This document shows, piece after piece, positions 35,767 to 46,876 of a DNA stretch of 64,000 nt. This DNA comes from Coccinella septempunctata (taxonomy: Eukaryota; Arthropoda; Insecta; Coleoptera; Coccinellidae), in assembly GCF_907165205.1 (NCBI RefSeq), contig NC_058189.1:52230270-52294269 (forward strand). Direction: 5' to 3'. The notes under the pieces were generated by a model. The model did not search any database. It was not told where the DNA came from and worked only from the letters and a program-made list of their open reading frames with translations. The stretch's first letter is position 1; the number at the start of each line of letters is the position of its first letter. The position numbers were made by a program, and so were the translations under genes.

Positions 35767-37041
35767 TATAGATGGATAACTGCCCAAGTTGTAAAATTGA
35801 ACAAGCGTGAAAAAGCTCCAGACTCACGTAAGTGCTTTCCCTTTTATTTCAAATTATTGTTCTACTGATAAAATTGATTATTTTTGAAGATTCCCAAAAA
35901 TCTTTTGTTCCGAAAATGATGTAAAATACGGATTCCCCTCCACAGAATCCCAAAATATTTTATTCTAATTACGAAAGGACAGATTTGTCTCTTTGATCTG
36001 TGTCGGTTTTCTCCCAGCCTCAACTCAATAAGCGAGTCTGGCTTTGAATTAACGTCTCGTTAAGGATGGATCAATAGTTTCGACTTCATAATGATATTTG
36101 TTCGTCCCTTTAAAACGAAATTCATGTACACCATTAATTCGAAATACTGTTCGAGCTGACAGGGAACGTGCTACTTTACAGAAACTAATTATAATGTAAT
36201 CAGTTTCCACTAAGCATCACTTCGAATGATATCATCTATTGTAATATGATTTCATTGGGATAAAAATCGATTTTTCTTCAAGCATGTCACTCTTAAATTT
36301 CAGTACTCTCCAAATATTCAAATATTGATTGTAGGATTCTTTGGGTTGTGCTTGCATTCTTTCTGAAACTTTTTATGGGTTTTCTTATTTTTATTTGTTA
36401 AAAGTAGTTTTTCAAAAACAGTGTTGCCTAACAGTTCATAACAAAATAACGTGAATGAACCTAACTTTTATCAGATTATAAATTTCTTCTTGTTTTTTGT
36501 GGTTTACTCTTGTTTATATCACAATTTCAAAATCTTTTCTTCTTCATAATTTTGTAGATATCTCCGATTTTACATTTCTTGAACCTTACGAGAGCTTATT
36601 TCTCATTTTCCAATATATTTCACAAATTTCATGAAGTGGACCCTCGAACCCTATATCGCAATATGCAAGGGTATAATAAAATACTAGGTGTTTTATTTCA
36701 AAAGTGGAGTTATTGTAATTTGAAATTCATCATATGAAAAAATCGTAGTACGCGACCGAACATCGATTTCGAATTCAACTGCATGTTAAGAGATGCGCTT
36801 AAACTCGACTGGAAAAACGATGGTTGTGGTATGTTGAATGGTTCTGAAGTTACGAATTTTTCTGTGGGTCTATGCGCGACGCTAATTCGAAATAAATCGG
36901 CATAAGCCATAAACTAAGTCTATGAAACGTTTTGGTGCGTTATATTGACGATTTTATGGCAAATTCATGAGTGTTACGAAAATGAAGGGTTGTCATTTAA
37001 AAAACAGAACCCATGTGTGTATTTCATTTTCGGACGTCCTG
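35767..37041. other. Unassigned sequence with a repeat-like block
   Basis: Bases 36680-36920 contain a 66-codon minus-strand frame and look like part of an unclassified repeat. No gene is supported. Confidence 0.4.
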
Positions 37042-37745
37042 ATTCTTGAGGTCAAAATAAACACTTTTTTCCTATACCATTTTTTGTGAATCGGCTCCGT
37101 TTAAAAGAAAAACCATAAAAAAATCATTTCAAGTTCTATTTCACAATTGGTTTCATCAAATGAAATGAATTTCGGAATTTTATTTTTCATTTATTTAATG
37201 ACTTTTTTGAACATAAGATATCACCCACTTCTCCCAGTTTCCTCATTAGGACCATTAAGTACCATAAAGTACCATTAGGAACCATAAAAATACCAAAAAT
37301 TCAAAGAACCCAACTCTCGAAACTACGTTGGACGCTATCTAATTAATATTTGAATGTTTCGTAAAATAAAACTATTCTTCATATTTTCTCGTAAAATTCG
37401 CCGTTCTCGAGTAATTTGATATTCAGAAATATAAAATATCTGTGACATTCGGAAAATTGTGTACTTTGGCTGAATGCAACTCTGTTTAAAAGATCCACAG
37501 ATGTGTAGTGTGTTTTAGCCTCGGTTTTAGCACAGCCGTCTATAGAGACGGTTATGGTTTTAGCTAGTTATTCTGAAAGGAATTTTGTTTCTCCAGGGGT
37601 AGCAGCATAGCTCATTATGAAAACTTAAAATGGCTTTATCTTTTTATCAGGGCCGAATCGGAAAAAATTGTATGGAAAAAAAGTGTTTCTTTTGACCTCA
37701 AAAATCTACTTTGGAAATATTTGTACGAGTCAAAGACTCACCCTG
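37042..37745 (-). mobile_element. Foldback-type element F4, inverted copy
   Basis: The right end is the inverted CAGGGTGAGTCTTTGACTCG terminus, followed by TA (37746-37747). The left end stops within the matching arm. Relative to the copy at 13014 it carries about 48 extra bases near 37517-37565, including a small hairpin (ccgtctatagagacgg). Confidence 0.65.
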
Positions 37746-38368
37746 TATATAATATGAAAATATTTATAGGATATGCTCATTGTCCGACCTATCAGCCTAT
37801 TGTTTAAAAAACAATCAAGTCGATACCTTGGATAGAAACAAAGTTATGGACCAAATACGCCCCCTGCGTCATCCAAAATAAAAAAACTGTTCATTATGAA
37901 AAAGGTTTCCAACGCTGCATTTTATAATAACGAGTTGTGCTATTCTAATTCTCTTCCTACTCACAGCATAACTCAAAGCACCACATTATAGGAGAGGTGG
38001 GTATAAACCACCTTCAGTATGCAATACACTAAGGACTACATCGAGGGGCAAGGTTTTTTTTACGAAAGAAATAGTAAGTATAATTAGAATTTTTTTCGCT
38101 TACTTGATTGATATGAGTATCGCACTTAGGTTGCGTTCCAGAAAAACACCCAGAGCTTACAGAGCTTTTATACTCATCATTGCAGTTAATTCGTAAAACC
38201 TTCTCCTTATACAGTGTGTATCTGAATAACACCGAAAAAATGTAAGGGGTTTTTCTGTGGTGAAAATTAAGGTGGGTATTTGGTATAGAATTCTTCGAAA
38301 AACCAACCCCCGGAAAAATTTCACCCTTCGGAAGATTAAAAAATATTGTTTTTTTTATTTTCCCTGTA
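37746..38368. other. No gene recognised
   Basis: Contains a 170-codon minus-strand frame at 38029-38541 that runs into the F3 element. It has no known domain and is considered spurious. Confidence 0.4.
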
Positions 38369-38977
38369 CAGGGTGGCAAAATTCGTTGTCTACTGAGAGG
38401 ATCTCGAGAACTATAGCAGCTAGCTGGAGGAAAACGGTTGACACATTTCCGAACTCTTTTTCGAAGAAACAAAGAATGGTGAAATCCGCAGCCTCCTTCG
38501 ATACTTCGTTTTTGAGTTTTACAATTTCCTAAAGTTATCATAACTTTTTTGTCTTTGAAGTTACAAATCTGGAACTAGTATCTTCTACAGGCTTTTTTTT
38601 ACGTAGAATCCACTGATGAGCTCAAAAAATTTTTTCATTTCTAATCATAAGGTCAACTTTCATTTTTTTAAATCGAAAATTTTATTGAATTTGTTATTTT
38701 TGAATTGGAAAAAAATCATTCGTCAGTAGATTCTACGTATGAAAGTGCCTAAGAAGGTGCAAGTTTCAGATCTGTAACTTCAAAGACAAAGTGTTATGAG
38801 AACTTTTCGGAATCGTCAAAATCTCAATTTTTCTTTATAACTCGAAATCTAAAAATAATTCTGTTTTCACATTCAGATTAGTCATGAAAAAAGAGCTCGA
38901 GAATGTGTCATCCGTTTTCTTCTAGCTGCTATAGTTGTCGAGCTCCCCTCAGCAGACAACGAATTTTTCCCACCCTG
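38369..38977. mobile_element. Foldback element F3, complete copy (609 bp)
   Basis: Ends begin CAGGGTGGCAAAATTCGTTG on the left; the right end is its inverted version with small differences (…cgaatttttcccaccctg). Flanked by TA at 38367-38368 and 38978-38979. Much of each half is an inverted copy of the other. The partial copy at 21253-21617 matches its interior. Confidence 0.8.
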
Positions 38978-39400
38978 TATATTAAGCTACAGACAAGATA
39001 TTTGTTAAAAATAACTTCTCAATGAAATTACAAATTTTTTTTTCAACCCTGAAGTATGCTCAGAAAGGGTTGAAACAGTAAACCTCCCAATTTTTTTTTA
39101 ATGAAAATTTTCTTTTTAAAAAACATGGCTGAACAGCCCAATTCATATAGTAACTTTTATTTCTACAAGTTTTTTCAAACAACAATTTTCTTTGTTAATC
39201 TTCGGAGGGGTGTAACTCTTCCGGATGGATGTTTCTCAAAAAATTTTATACCAAATGTGCACTTTAATTTTCCTCAAAGTATCATTTTTTCGGTGTCATT
39301 CAGATAAACCCCGAAGATACGCAACTTAGTTTTGTTCTCATAAAAAGTTTAACTTTAAGTTGGTAAGAAGTTGGTGAAATCGAAAAAAACACAAACATAC

Positions 39401-39836
39401 CTGTTGGACTAGGAGTCAACTCTTTCATCACAATGTGCACTTGGATGTCGTGATTTTTGAAGATCTTCAGCTTCCTCTGCAAGTTATACTTCGCCGAAGT
39501 AATAGCCTTCGTGTATTCCCTAACACCAAAAGACTTATATGGCACAACCATCCCAACGTGAAGGTGACTCGAGGAGCTCGGTGATGTTGGAGTGGTAGGA
39601 GGTGGCACGTAATCCTCTTCCGACGGTGTAACCGCCGTGGTTGTTCTCGAACCTCTCGTGCTACCTCCAAGCCTCAATCCATTCGCGCGAGTAGACACGT
39701 TATTCTTGCCTCCAGTACCAATTTTGAGCCCGCTACCTCTTCTACCCTCCTCTTTCCAAGCAGGTCCGCCACTCACCACAACAACAATAAGAACGTTTAG
39801 CAAGATCACCACCACGTTCATCGCTGTTGATCTCAT
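39401..39836 (-). CDS. First coding exon, probable NMDA receptor subunit 2-like glutamate receptor
   Basis: The exon starts at ATG 39836. The start has a strong signal peptide: MRSTAMN followed by VVVILLNVLIVVVVSGG, about residues 8-24. A low-complexity segment rich in Gly, Arg, Thr, Ser and Pro follows (residues 25-95). The domain start reads HLHVGMVVPYKSFGVREYTK, then IQVHIVMKELTPSPT. A donor (AACAG|GTATGT) follows at 39401, leaving one G of the next codon. As I recall the insect GluN2/NMDAR2 family, its amino-terminal domain begins with a similar strand and continues through LTPSPTAIL, and the dangling G fits that Ala. The protein would be a postsynaptic ligand-gated channel subunit. The rest of the gene lies beyond a very long intron at lower coordinates or outside the window. 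A different receptor with the same fold is possible. Confidence 0.6.
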
Positions 39837-40590
39837 GAAGGGGATTCGATGTATAACCGTTCCTATATCAACCGTTCATTCACTTTTATCAAAATCGAAA
39901 TGCGAAAAAAAGATCAGATTAACTCTTTTCATTGTTCCGTGGAAGTTTAGGACAAGTCGGAAATTTTCCTGATGCTGTCAGAAGGTTAAACCCCCCAGAA
40001 TCTCTTCATCCACTTCGGAGTTCCACCGAGCGCTGTTTGCGTAACAAAGGGACAGTCGGACTGGAAGTGGGAGTGACCGCGACGACGAAGGCAGATCCCG
40101 CTATCCCGGAAGGCTCTCCCCGTGTTCTACGGGAATCGCCGTTCATAACACTGACTGTCTGGATATTCTCTATGCGGCACAACAACGCCCGTCTGACTCT
40201 GCCCTGCGCATAGTCCGGATAGAATATTTTGGGAAAAAAGACACAGTTCTGTGTTTTGGATTATGCCAGACATGAGGATGAGTGAGGGTACAGACCTAAT
40301 CCGACCCTCAGCCGAGGAAACGATGGCGACCAAGTTCTTCAAAAAGCTAAAAGGAGATTTTCTCTGACGAGCGTCAGCTATTCCTTAAAGGAAAAATAGC
40401 AAAGCTACCCTGGTGGCTTCGAGTCGAAGACATGAAGAAAACACACACTTGTTATCTACGGTGTTAGCGATAACTATAGTTGGGGAGCCCAAGAGGGAAA
40501 TTCGGGATTTACTCCAGCGTGTCAGATTAATCTGAGGGAAGATACCTTGGACCCTCTAGAGCAACTCTACCAAAAATAAGACCAACGTCC
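39837..40590. other. Less AT-rich region, possible promoter of the receptor gene and start of a retroelement
   Basis: Sequence next to the receptor ATG (39840-39960) is the natural place for its 5' UTR or promoter. Bases 40000-40590 may be the 5' part of the non-LTR element downstream. Bases 40475-40540 resemble, in opposite orientation, the repeat unit at 43445-43500 (gttggggagcc … gtaaat … cgtgtcag). Confidence 0.3.
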
Positions 40591-42515
40591 GGTGTACATT
40601 CTCCAGTTGGTTGTCTTTTTTTATATTAAAGTTAATGAATCAAGAATAACGTCAATAATGTTAAGCTCATGTTCTCCACCAGGTAGTGTGTTCGATTTTG
40701 TACCCATTAGTGAAGACGATGTTAAGACTGCTCTGGGAGAGGTTGGTTCAGGGTCGATTGGTTCCGATGGTATTGCAGTGGGCCTTCTGAGGCCCATTGT
40801 GAATGAGATTCTTCCTGTGCTCTCACACATCTACAATATTTCACATCAAACTGGCATTTTTCCTAGTGCATGGAAATATGCTAAAATCACTCCCATACCT
40901 AAGTGCCAAAATCCCACGACTCCAGGGGACTTTAGACCCATTTCCATACTCCCTAATCTATCTAAAATTTTTGAAAAGATCATTAAAGGCCAAATTCTAA
41001 CCTATTTAAATAAAAATAATCTTTATAATTGCTACCAGTCGGGGTTTCGCCGAAAACGCAGCACGCTACTGCCCTTACTAAAATAACTGATGATATCAGC
41101 GTGGCCATGGATAATAAACTGCTCACTGTTTTAGTTCTCTTAGACTTTAGGAAGGCCTTCGACTTTTAGCCAAGCTGCGTCTGCTGGGTTTTGCTGAGCA
41201 TACCATAGCCTTCTTCTACTCTTATCTGAAGGATCGCGAAATATCTGTTGAGATAGGTGGCAGCTCCTCTGATTTGGTGACCACGTTTTCAGGTGTTCCG
41301 CAGGGGAGCGTGTTGGGTCTCTCTGTTTACGTCTCTTCACTGACTGATTCCTTGGACATTAAATTTCAACTTTTCTCAGATGACCTACAAATATATGTCC
41401 ACACTTCCGTTGAAGATTTCTCGGCTACTATCGAAAACTTAAACAGGAATCTCTTACGACTGTCTGTCGTCGCTGAGAGCATAGGTCTGACTCTAAATAC
41501 TACCAAAACTAAGTCGATCATTAAAGGTACTAAAAAACTTGGGTTTGATCGACAAAGTAAATAATAAGATTGTCCTCGACGATGCTGTTGTTCCCTACTC
41601 CAATGAGGTTAGAAACCTTGGTATCTTATTGGACGAAACTCTTTCCTGGAATAATCAGATTGCTTCTATCAGTTCAAGAGTCTTCCGTATCTTGCATCAA
41701 CTCCGACTTTTAAAGAACTTCTTGCCCTTCGAAACCAGGAAAACATTATTCTTCTCTCTCGATTATGCTGACGTAGCCTATATGGCACAACCACACAGCT
41801 GATGAAACTGGAGCGTTTACAAAATGCAGGTGTACGATTTGTCTACAACTTAAGGAAATAATCATATAAGTCAATACAGGCAAAATATGGGATTGCTACC
41901 CATCAAACAACGTCGAATTTGGCATCTTCTTTTACTGGGGTTTAGGGTGTTGAGCTCCCGCGAGCCTGAATACCTGTATGATGGTCTTAGTCTTCTGGGG
42001 GAAGGGGTCCGTCAGACAAGGGCACTCTCTATAACTTCACCTTGAGGATACCACTCCACTCAACTAGTGTTTGCTCGAATAGCTTCACAGTTGTGTTTCC
42101 CCGGCTTTGAAATCGCCTCCCTCCGGATATCGTTCGGAAGGTAACACACCTTTCATTTAGGTTTTCCCTCAGGAGATATTTGAGTGCTTCACCTATCACA
42201 CTTACTTGATACCCATGTTTAACATGGTCCCTTTCTTCGGCGACATCTATCCTTCTCCCTCCCATTTCCCTTTCTCCCTATTCTAGAGCAAGTTGAACTG
42301 AATTTAAGTTAGGTCAAGTATTCTTGTTTCAATTTTAAATCTATATATAATGTAATTACATACTGATTAGATATAAGTTTCCTTAATATATTACTTTTGG
42401 TTGTCAGGAAGAAATTGCATGGCGATATGTCCACCATTTGCACCATTACTGTAAAAATGTATGAAACTTATTTTGAAGCAATGAAGAGTTCAATAATAAT
42501 AATAATAATAACGGA
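40591..42515 (+). mobile_element. Non-LTR retrotransposon with AAT microsatellite tail, degenerate
   Basis: Plus-strand reverse transcriptase fragments followed by about 700 bp of 3' sequence and a tail of AAT repeats at 42490-42511. The 5' boundary is uncertain. It is a different family from the other three non-LTR fragments in the window, judged by its motif wording and tail. Confidence 0.75.
40670..41802 (+). pseudogene. Reverse transcriptase of non-LTR element, frame-broken
   Basis: Pieces in order: GSDGIAVGLLRPIVNEILPV, TPIPKCQNP, DFRPISILPNLSKIFEK and YQSGFRRKRST (to about 41080); LLDFRKAFDF (motif A) then a stop; TTFSGVPQGSVLG (motif B); FSDDLQIY (motif C, with Ser in place of Ala or Tyr); NTTKTKSI; VRNLGILLDETLSWNNQI; LFFSLDYADVAYMAQ. 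At least three frame breaks. The order and wording are jockey/CR1-like. Not functional. Confidence 0.85.
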
Positions 42516-43500
42516 AAAAATATAATCTGACAGTTTCAGCAAGCCGAAACAATAAAAATTGGCCATAAAGGTCACAAAAATGAGTTTTTTCAAATTATCC
42601 CCTCTCCTGTGCTTCAAATTGTTTTCGCATTAATTTTAAAGTTGTAGAGCATAACATTTTCTACAAATTTTGTCCGAAGCAATTTTTTCTACGTTTTTAC
42701 GTTTTTGAGATATATGGCCATAATGAATGTACATTAGACTGGGTATCTACCTTGACTTTGGCCTTTCTCATGTGTGGCTGAGCTCCTTGCCCTTACCACC
42801 CTGTAGCTCGAAAACGGTTGAGGGTATGAACAAATTGCTTAGGACAAAAGTTGTATAGAATTTCATCATCTAAAACTTTCAACATGAACACAGAAACGAT
42901 TAGAGGTACAGGAAGGGAGATATTTAAAAAAAATGTTATCATCTTCAAAGTGTCAGATTAAGAAAACCCCCCTGATTAGTGTCAGAATAATGGGTCAACA
43001 CGTCTACAACACCGAGATTAACCGTTTGTATGAAAATCTGACACGTTCGAGTATGTACAAGTAACGATTTTTTTTTGCATTTTCAAAGGACCGCTGTGAC
43101 CTTGCGTCGCGTCCGAATTGTCAGTCTCAAGAAAAGTAGCTTCCTTTGGGTCCAATCAACATATCCTCTAAAAATCAGACACGCTCGAAAAAATTTTTTT
43201 CACCATTTTCAACTCTTCTGTACGGCCAGCTCCACCACGCAAACTGTCAGATCAACATGAATTCATTACCAGAGACACGTAGGGCATATGCAATTTTTTA
43301 ATCGGCCACGCTCGAGTATGTACCTACACCTGACGATTTTTTTTACATCTTTGAAAAACTGTAGACACTTTCCCCACCGCTGATAGTGCATACATCATAG
43401 AACCTTGTTTTCTTTCTATCATCTGATCTTCAAAATCCAGTAGGTCTCCACGACGCTCGAGTAAATTTCGATTTAGCAACGTCGGCTCCCCAACTACTAA
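42516..43500. repeat. Degenerate tandem repeat with ACGCTCGA core
   Basis: The core ACGYTCGA recurs at about 43043, 43181, 43308 and 43453, spaced 127-145 bases, each followed by gta-rich and poly-T sequence. Units are diverged. A related unit lies inverted at 40475-40540. It could be a decayed satellite or the repeated part of an unidentified element. Bases 42516-42950 hold no recognised gene. Confidence 0.5.
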
Positions 43501-43589
43501 TGAAAATCAAAATCCGAGTTAACAAAGTTTATTCGTTGTTTCTCAATAAGAAACACAATACGCACTATTAAACAACTCTAAAAATCACA

Positions 43590-44054
43590 GTGTACCTAAT
43601 AGGTGGAATAGAAACAATCTACTTTACACAACTTAGAGGGTTTTTCTCGAATATACATACAAATAGCAATGCAAAGGTGGTGAACTCACGGAATGAGTTG
43701 AACGGAAAGAAAAAGGGATGCGACCCCAAACGCGCCACGGGTGCTAAGGATTCGTTCGCCAGTCAGACCGAAGGTTCACACTTGAAGGGCAATGATGTCG
43801 GAACTCAGCAGGATGCGGGTTCAAGCAAGACGACGCAGAAATATGACGGTTCACCTCTGAGTGCTTTTTATTTCCCCCGGGTTTTCACAACAGCAGACAT
43901 TCGTACTAACAGCAGAGGTGGACACTGGCAATTTTGGAAAAAAAAGGAAGGCAGTTCACTCCTAAGTGCGTTCTGCTCCCCCCGGGTTTTCACACCAGCA
44001 GAGAATCGTTCTAACAGTAGAGGTAGAAATCAAATTGTGGCAAAAGATGAGTGA
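43590..44054 (+). other. Open frame over an internal repeat, coding status doubtful
   Basis: A 154-codon frame whose second half contains two copies of a pattern SPLSAF-x-x-PRVFT-x-A-x-x-R-x-NSRG. The repetition is at DNA level and continues beyond the stop in non-coding copies at 44177 and 44278, so the frame probably follows the repeat by chance. No domain is recognised. It may be part of a transposable element. Confidence 0.25.
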
Positions 44055-44470
44055 AGGTGGAGGCTGAGGGTTCCAGATAATAATACGGAGTGCTGTCTTA
44101 CCTCTGGTCTCTGGACGGCTCGTCTATAGGATCGATTTCAACAGTTGCCCTTGTACTGGTTCAGAAATACGGCGGTTCACCTCTGAGTGCTTTCTGTTCC
44201 CCTCCGGGTTTTCATACCAGCAAATATTCGTACTAACCGTAAAGTTGAACACTGGCAAGGAAAAAAGGGAAGGCAGTTCACCCCTGAGTACGTTCTGCTC
44301 CCCCCGGGTTTTCACACCAGCAGAGAATCGCACTTACTTTAGGGGTAGAACACAAATTGTGGCAAAGGATGAGTAAAGGTAGAGACTGATGCTCCCAGAT
44401 AATAACACGGAGTGCTGTCTCACCTCTGGACCCTGGACGACTCGTCTAGAGGATCGATTTCAAACTCGAA
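43851..44470. repeat. Two-level tandem repeat (about 325-bp unit with two 101-105-bp subunits)
   Basis: The word TCAC(C/T)CCT(G/A)A begins subunits at 43851, 43956, 44177 and 44278. Spacing within pairs is 105 and 101, and between pairs 326 and 322. Each subunit includes ccccgggttttcac and agcag-x-x-att/aatcg. The longer unit also repeats its flank (ggacggctcgtctataggatc and the version at 44430-44460). It is a duplicated block with older internal duplication. Confidence 0.75.
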
Positions 44471-44578
44471 AAGAATGATCACAAACTAGAATAAAGTTAT
44501 AGAATTTGAATCGCCACTAGATCCGGAATCACTACTCATTAACCTAAGTACAGAATGAATGGACCAGCAGGGGGGGCA

Positions 44579-44864
44579 TCTCCTTTTGTACCCACCGGGG
44601 GGTGTCTAAACGATATGCCCCTCATGTGCCGAAAATCGGTAAAATTCGAGTCGATGAAAATGTCTTGACTCTGGCTTATCGGTAATAGCGAACAAAACCT
44701 CGGTTATCTCCCAATTCAGGATCTCCTTTTGTACCCACCGGGGGGTGTCTAAACGATATGCCCCTCATGTGCCGAAAATCGGTAAAATTCGAGTCGATGA
44801 AAATTTCTTGACTCTGGCTTATCAGTACTAGCGAACAAAACCTCGGTTATCTCCCAATTCAGGA
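44579..44864. repeat. 143-bp tandem duplication
   Basis: Bases from 44579 and from 44722 are nearly identical for 143 bp (both begin atctccttttgtaccc and contain ggggggtgtctaaacg). A handful of substitutions separate them, so the duplication is young relative to its surroundings. Adjacent to the two-level repeat. Confidence 0.85.
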
Positions 44865-46349
44865 TTTTCACGGTGCTATATCGGTTTTCAGATTTGGAAA
44901 AGGAATAAAACGGACAGTTTACGGGAATTGATATCAAAAGTATGCCAATTGAAAACCAAAAAGAAATAGTTATTTTCCCATCCTATAGCAGTTGAGTGTA
45001 TGTATTCTTCAGACGAAGAATACATTTTCCAGAGACTTTCAAGTGAACCTGTGAAACTAAAAAATATAGAAAGACTTTCGATACTCAATACAATAAATTT
45101 AATCTCCGCAAACGATTTGTTATGAGGTATCAAAAGTTAATTTTTTTTTTTTGAATAGACGAATGGAGAGAGACATTTCCAGCATAATTTTCTCGAAATT
45201 AGTTAGAGATATGCAAACATGTCAAGGATTCAAAAAGTTTGTAAACAAAGCAAGGAATTCATTTCGAGTTTTGGAATATACCAGTAGCTGCAGCTCACGT
45301 CAAAAAATCCGGGAGAGATAACGGGGAACGACGCCTGAAAAATATCACCGAGTAGATTTTCAATATCATTTAGCATATCTGTTTATATAAAACCTTTAGG
45401 TCAATGCATGCCTTAAATTTGAGCCAAATAAGTCAAAACTGCAGGAGCTTTAATGAAAAAACTAAAAAATTTCAACTTTGACAGCCTGTAGCTCTGTTAC
45501 TGAGAATTTGCAGACCTCTATTTTTACCATAAGTTATTCACATTTGAAAATATTGTGTTTCAAAAAATTAAAACGTTATTTTTGCAACGAATAAAATGGG
45601 AATAGATTAAATGTATTTATACCACCATACCTAAGATAAATTTCTGAAAAATTTCATATGAGATTACTACGACTACGATACTACGAAGACGTAGAAGTAG
45701 AAGGGCCATATGTATTGTAACCAGTCCGGCCCTGGCGGCCGCTCCCTTCTGGAAGGATCGCGTCCGCTTCCTTCTAGTGGGGAGGGGGTCTAAATATCCT
45801 AACTAATTTATGGACGCTCCCTAACACTTAAAATTAATTTCATGAAAATATTTTTTGTGGTTGTGCAGTTTTTTAACTCATCATCAAAAATCATCGAAGC
45901 ATCGAAGTTTCTTTTTGGTATCATTATTTCTTTGACAGTGAAGAGTATAGCCAAAAATCTCATCTGAATTGAAAAGTATACAAAATGTTCCTGAACTTAA
46001 AAAAAAAGAAGGTACAAACGGCGGTAAAAGGAATAAAAAGAAATAAAAGCATTGTGTATAAAGACTTTCATGAAAATCTCATAAGGATGAGTGTCCCCGA
46101 AAGGCCTGGTCTTCGATATACAGGGTGTTAATTTTTCAATTTTTTCGAAGTTTTTTGGTCATACAATCTGATTTTCTCAACATGTACAGATGAAAATTTG
46201 AGAATATGTCACATTTATATATTTCAGGTTGCATAAAACTTCGGTCACTCTCCTCTTCACTGTCTTCAGAAATCAACTTCAACTATTCGTCACAGATTAC
46301 AGAGACTTACTGTAATCTGTGCTATTCGTCGCTGGGTCTTAGGTCTTAG
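44865..46349. other. No gene recognised; small GC-rich island and microhairpin
   Basis: A GC-rich spot at 45725-45790 stands out from AT-rich flanks. At 46291-46321 a 12-bp perfect stem (cacagattacag with its mirror) is bracketed by the 9-base direct repeat CTATTCGTC (46283-46291 and 46322-46330). A partial CAGGGTGTTA terminus occurs near 46123. Confidence 0.45.
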
Positions 46350-46351
46350 TA

Positions 46352-46558
46352 CACGTGGCAAGCTTACAAGCCGGCAGAGACAAACTTTTTTGTCTCTGAA
46401 GCCGGCTTTTTCACAAGCAGCTTGTAAACTAGTGCAGCGTACTCGTCGCACTCCCTCCGTTTACACTAGGCTAGTTTACAAGCTGCCAGAGACAACAGGT
46501 TGTCTCTGCAAGCTGCTTTCTGAAAAAGCCGGCTTGTAGCTTGTAAACTCGCCCCATG
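46352..46558. mobile_element. Multi-hairpin miniature element (207 bp)
   Basis: Imperfect inverted ends (cacgtggcaagcttacaagc and, inverted, catggggcgagtttacaagc) are flanked by TA at 46350-46351 and 46559-46560. Inside are three strong stems. The best is gcagcttgtaaactag at 46417-46432 with a perfect mirror at 46471-46486. Two others are built on agagacaa/ttgtctct. It lies 318 bp upstream of the LRRC59 start codon. Confidence 0.7.
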
Positions 46559-46876
46559 TACTGGACCCTCAACAAAAGGAATTAATTTGCAATTAAAATA
46601 ACAAAACATTGTTTTTTCAATTATTATTCTTATCGAAAAACTCGAAAATTTTCACTAGAGGTTCACCAATGTTCTAAAACACTCCCTTCTTATCTTTGAA
46701 AAAGAAAAAGAACTGATGACGTGCTCAGGTGTTCAATGACGTGTCCACTTCAGATTTTAGATTGGTGACGTATATCAGTTTATAAACTTCAACCAACAAA
46801 ATAATTCAACATTCAAATTTCAAACGCTTAAGTTGTTACGTTTTTTAGTTTCCTTCCACATTTTTGCTATAACAAA

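Noticed and set aside
36710..36910. Minus-strand frame containing FFHMMNF, considered as the next NMDAR2 exon
   Set aside because: Resemblance to the receptor's YMMNYE motif is limited to four residues, and the rest does not match. The block looks like a dispersed repeat.
38029..38541. 170-codon minus-strand open frame
   Set aside because: It runs across the boundary of foldback element F3 at 38369, so it cannot be one conserved gene. No domain seen.
45722..45765. Adjacent SfiI-type (GGCC-N5-GGCC) and NotI (GCGGCCGC) sites that look like a cloning linker
   Set aside because: The flanks are ordinary insect sequence with no vector similarity I recognise. Rare-cutter sites can occur by chance in a GC-rich spot.
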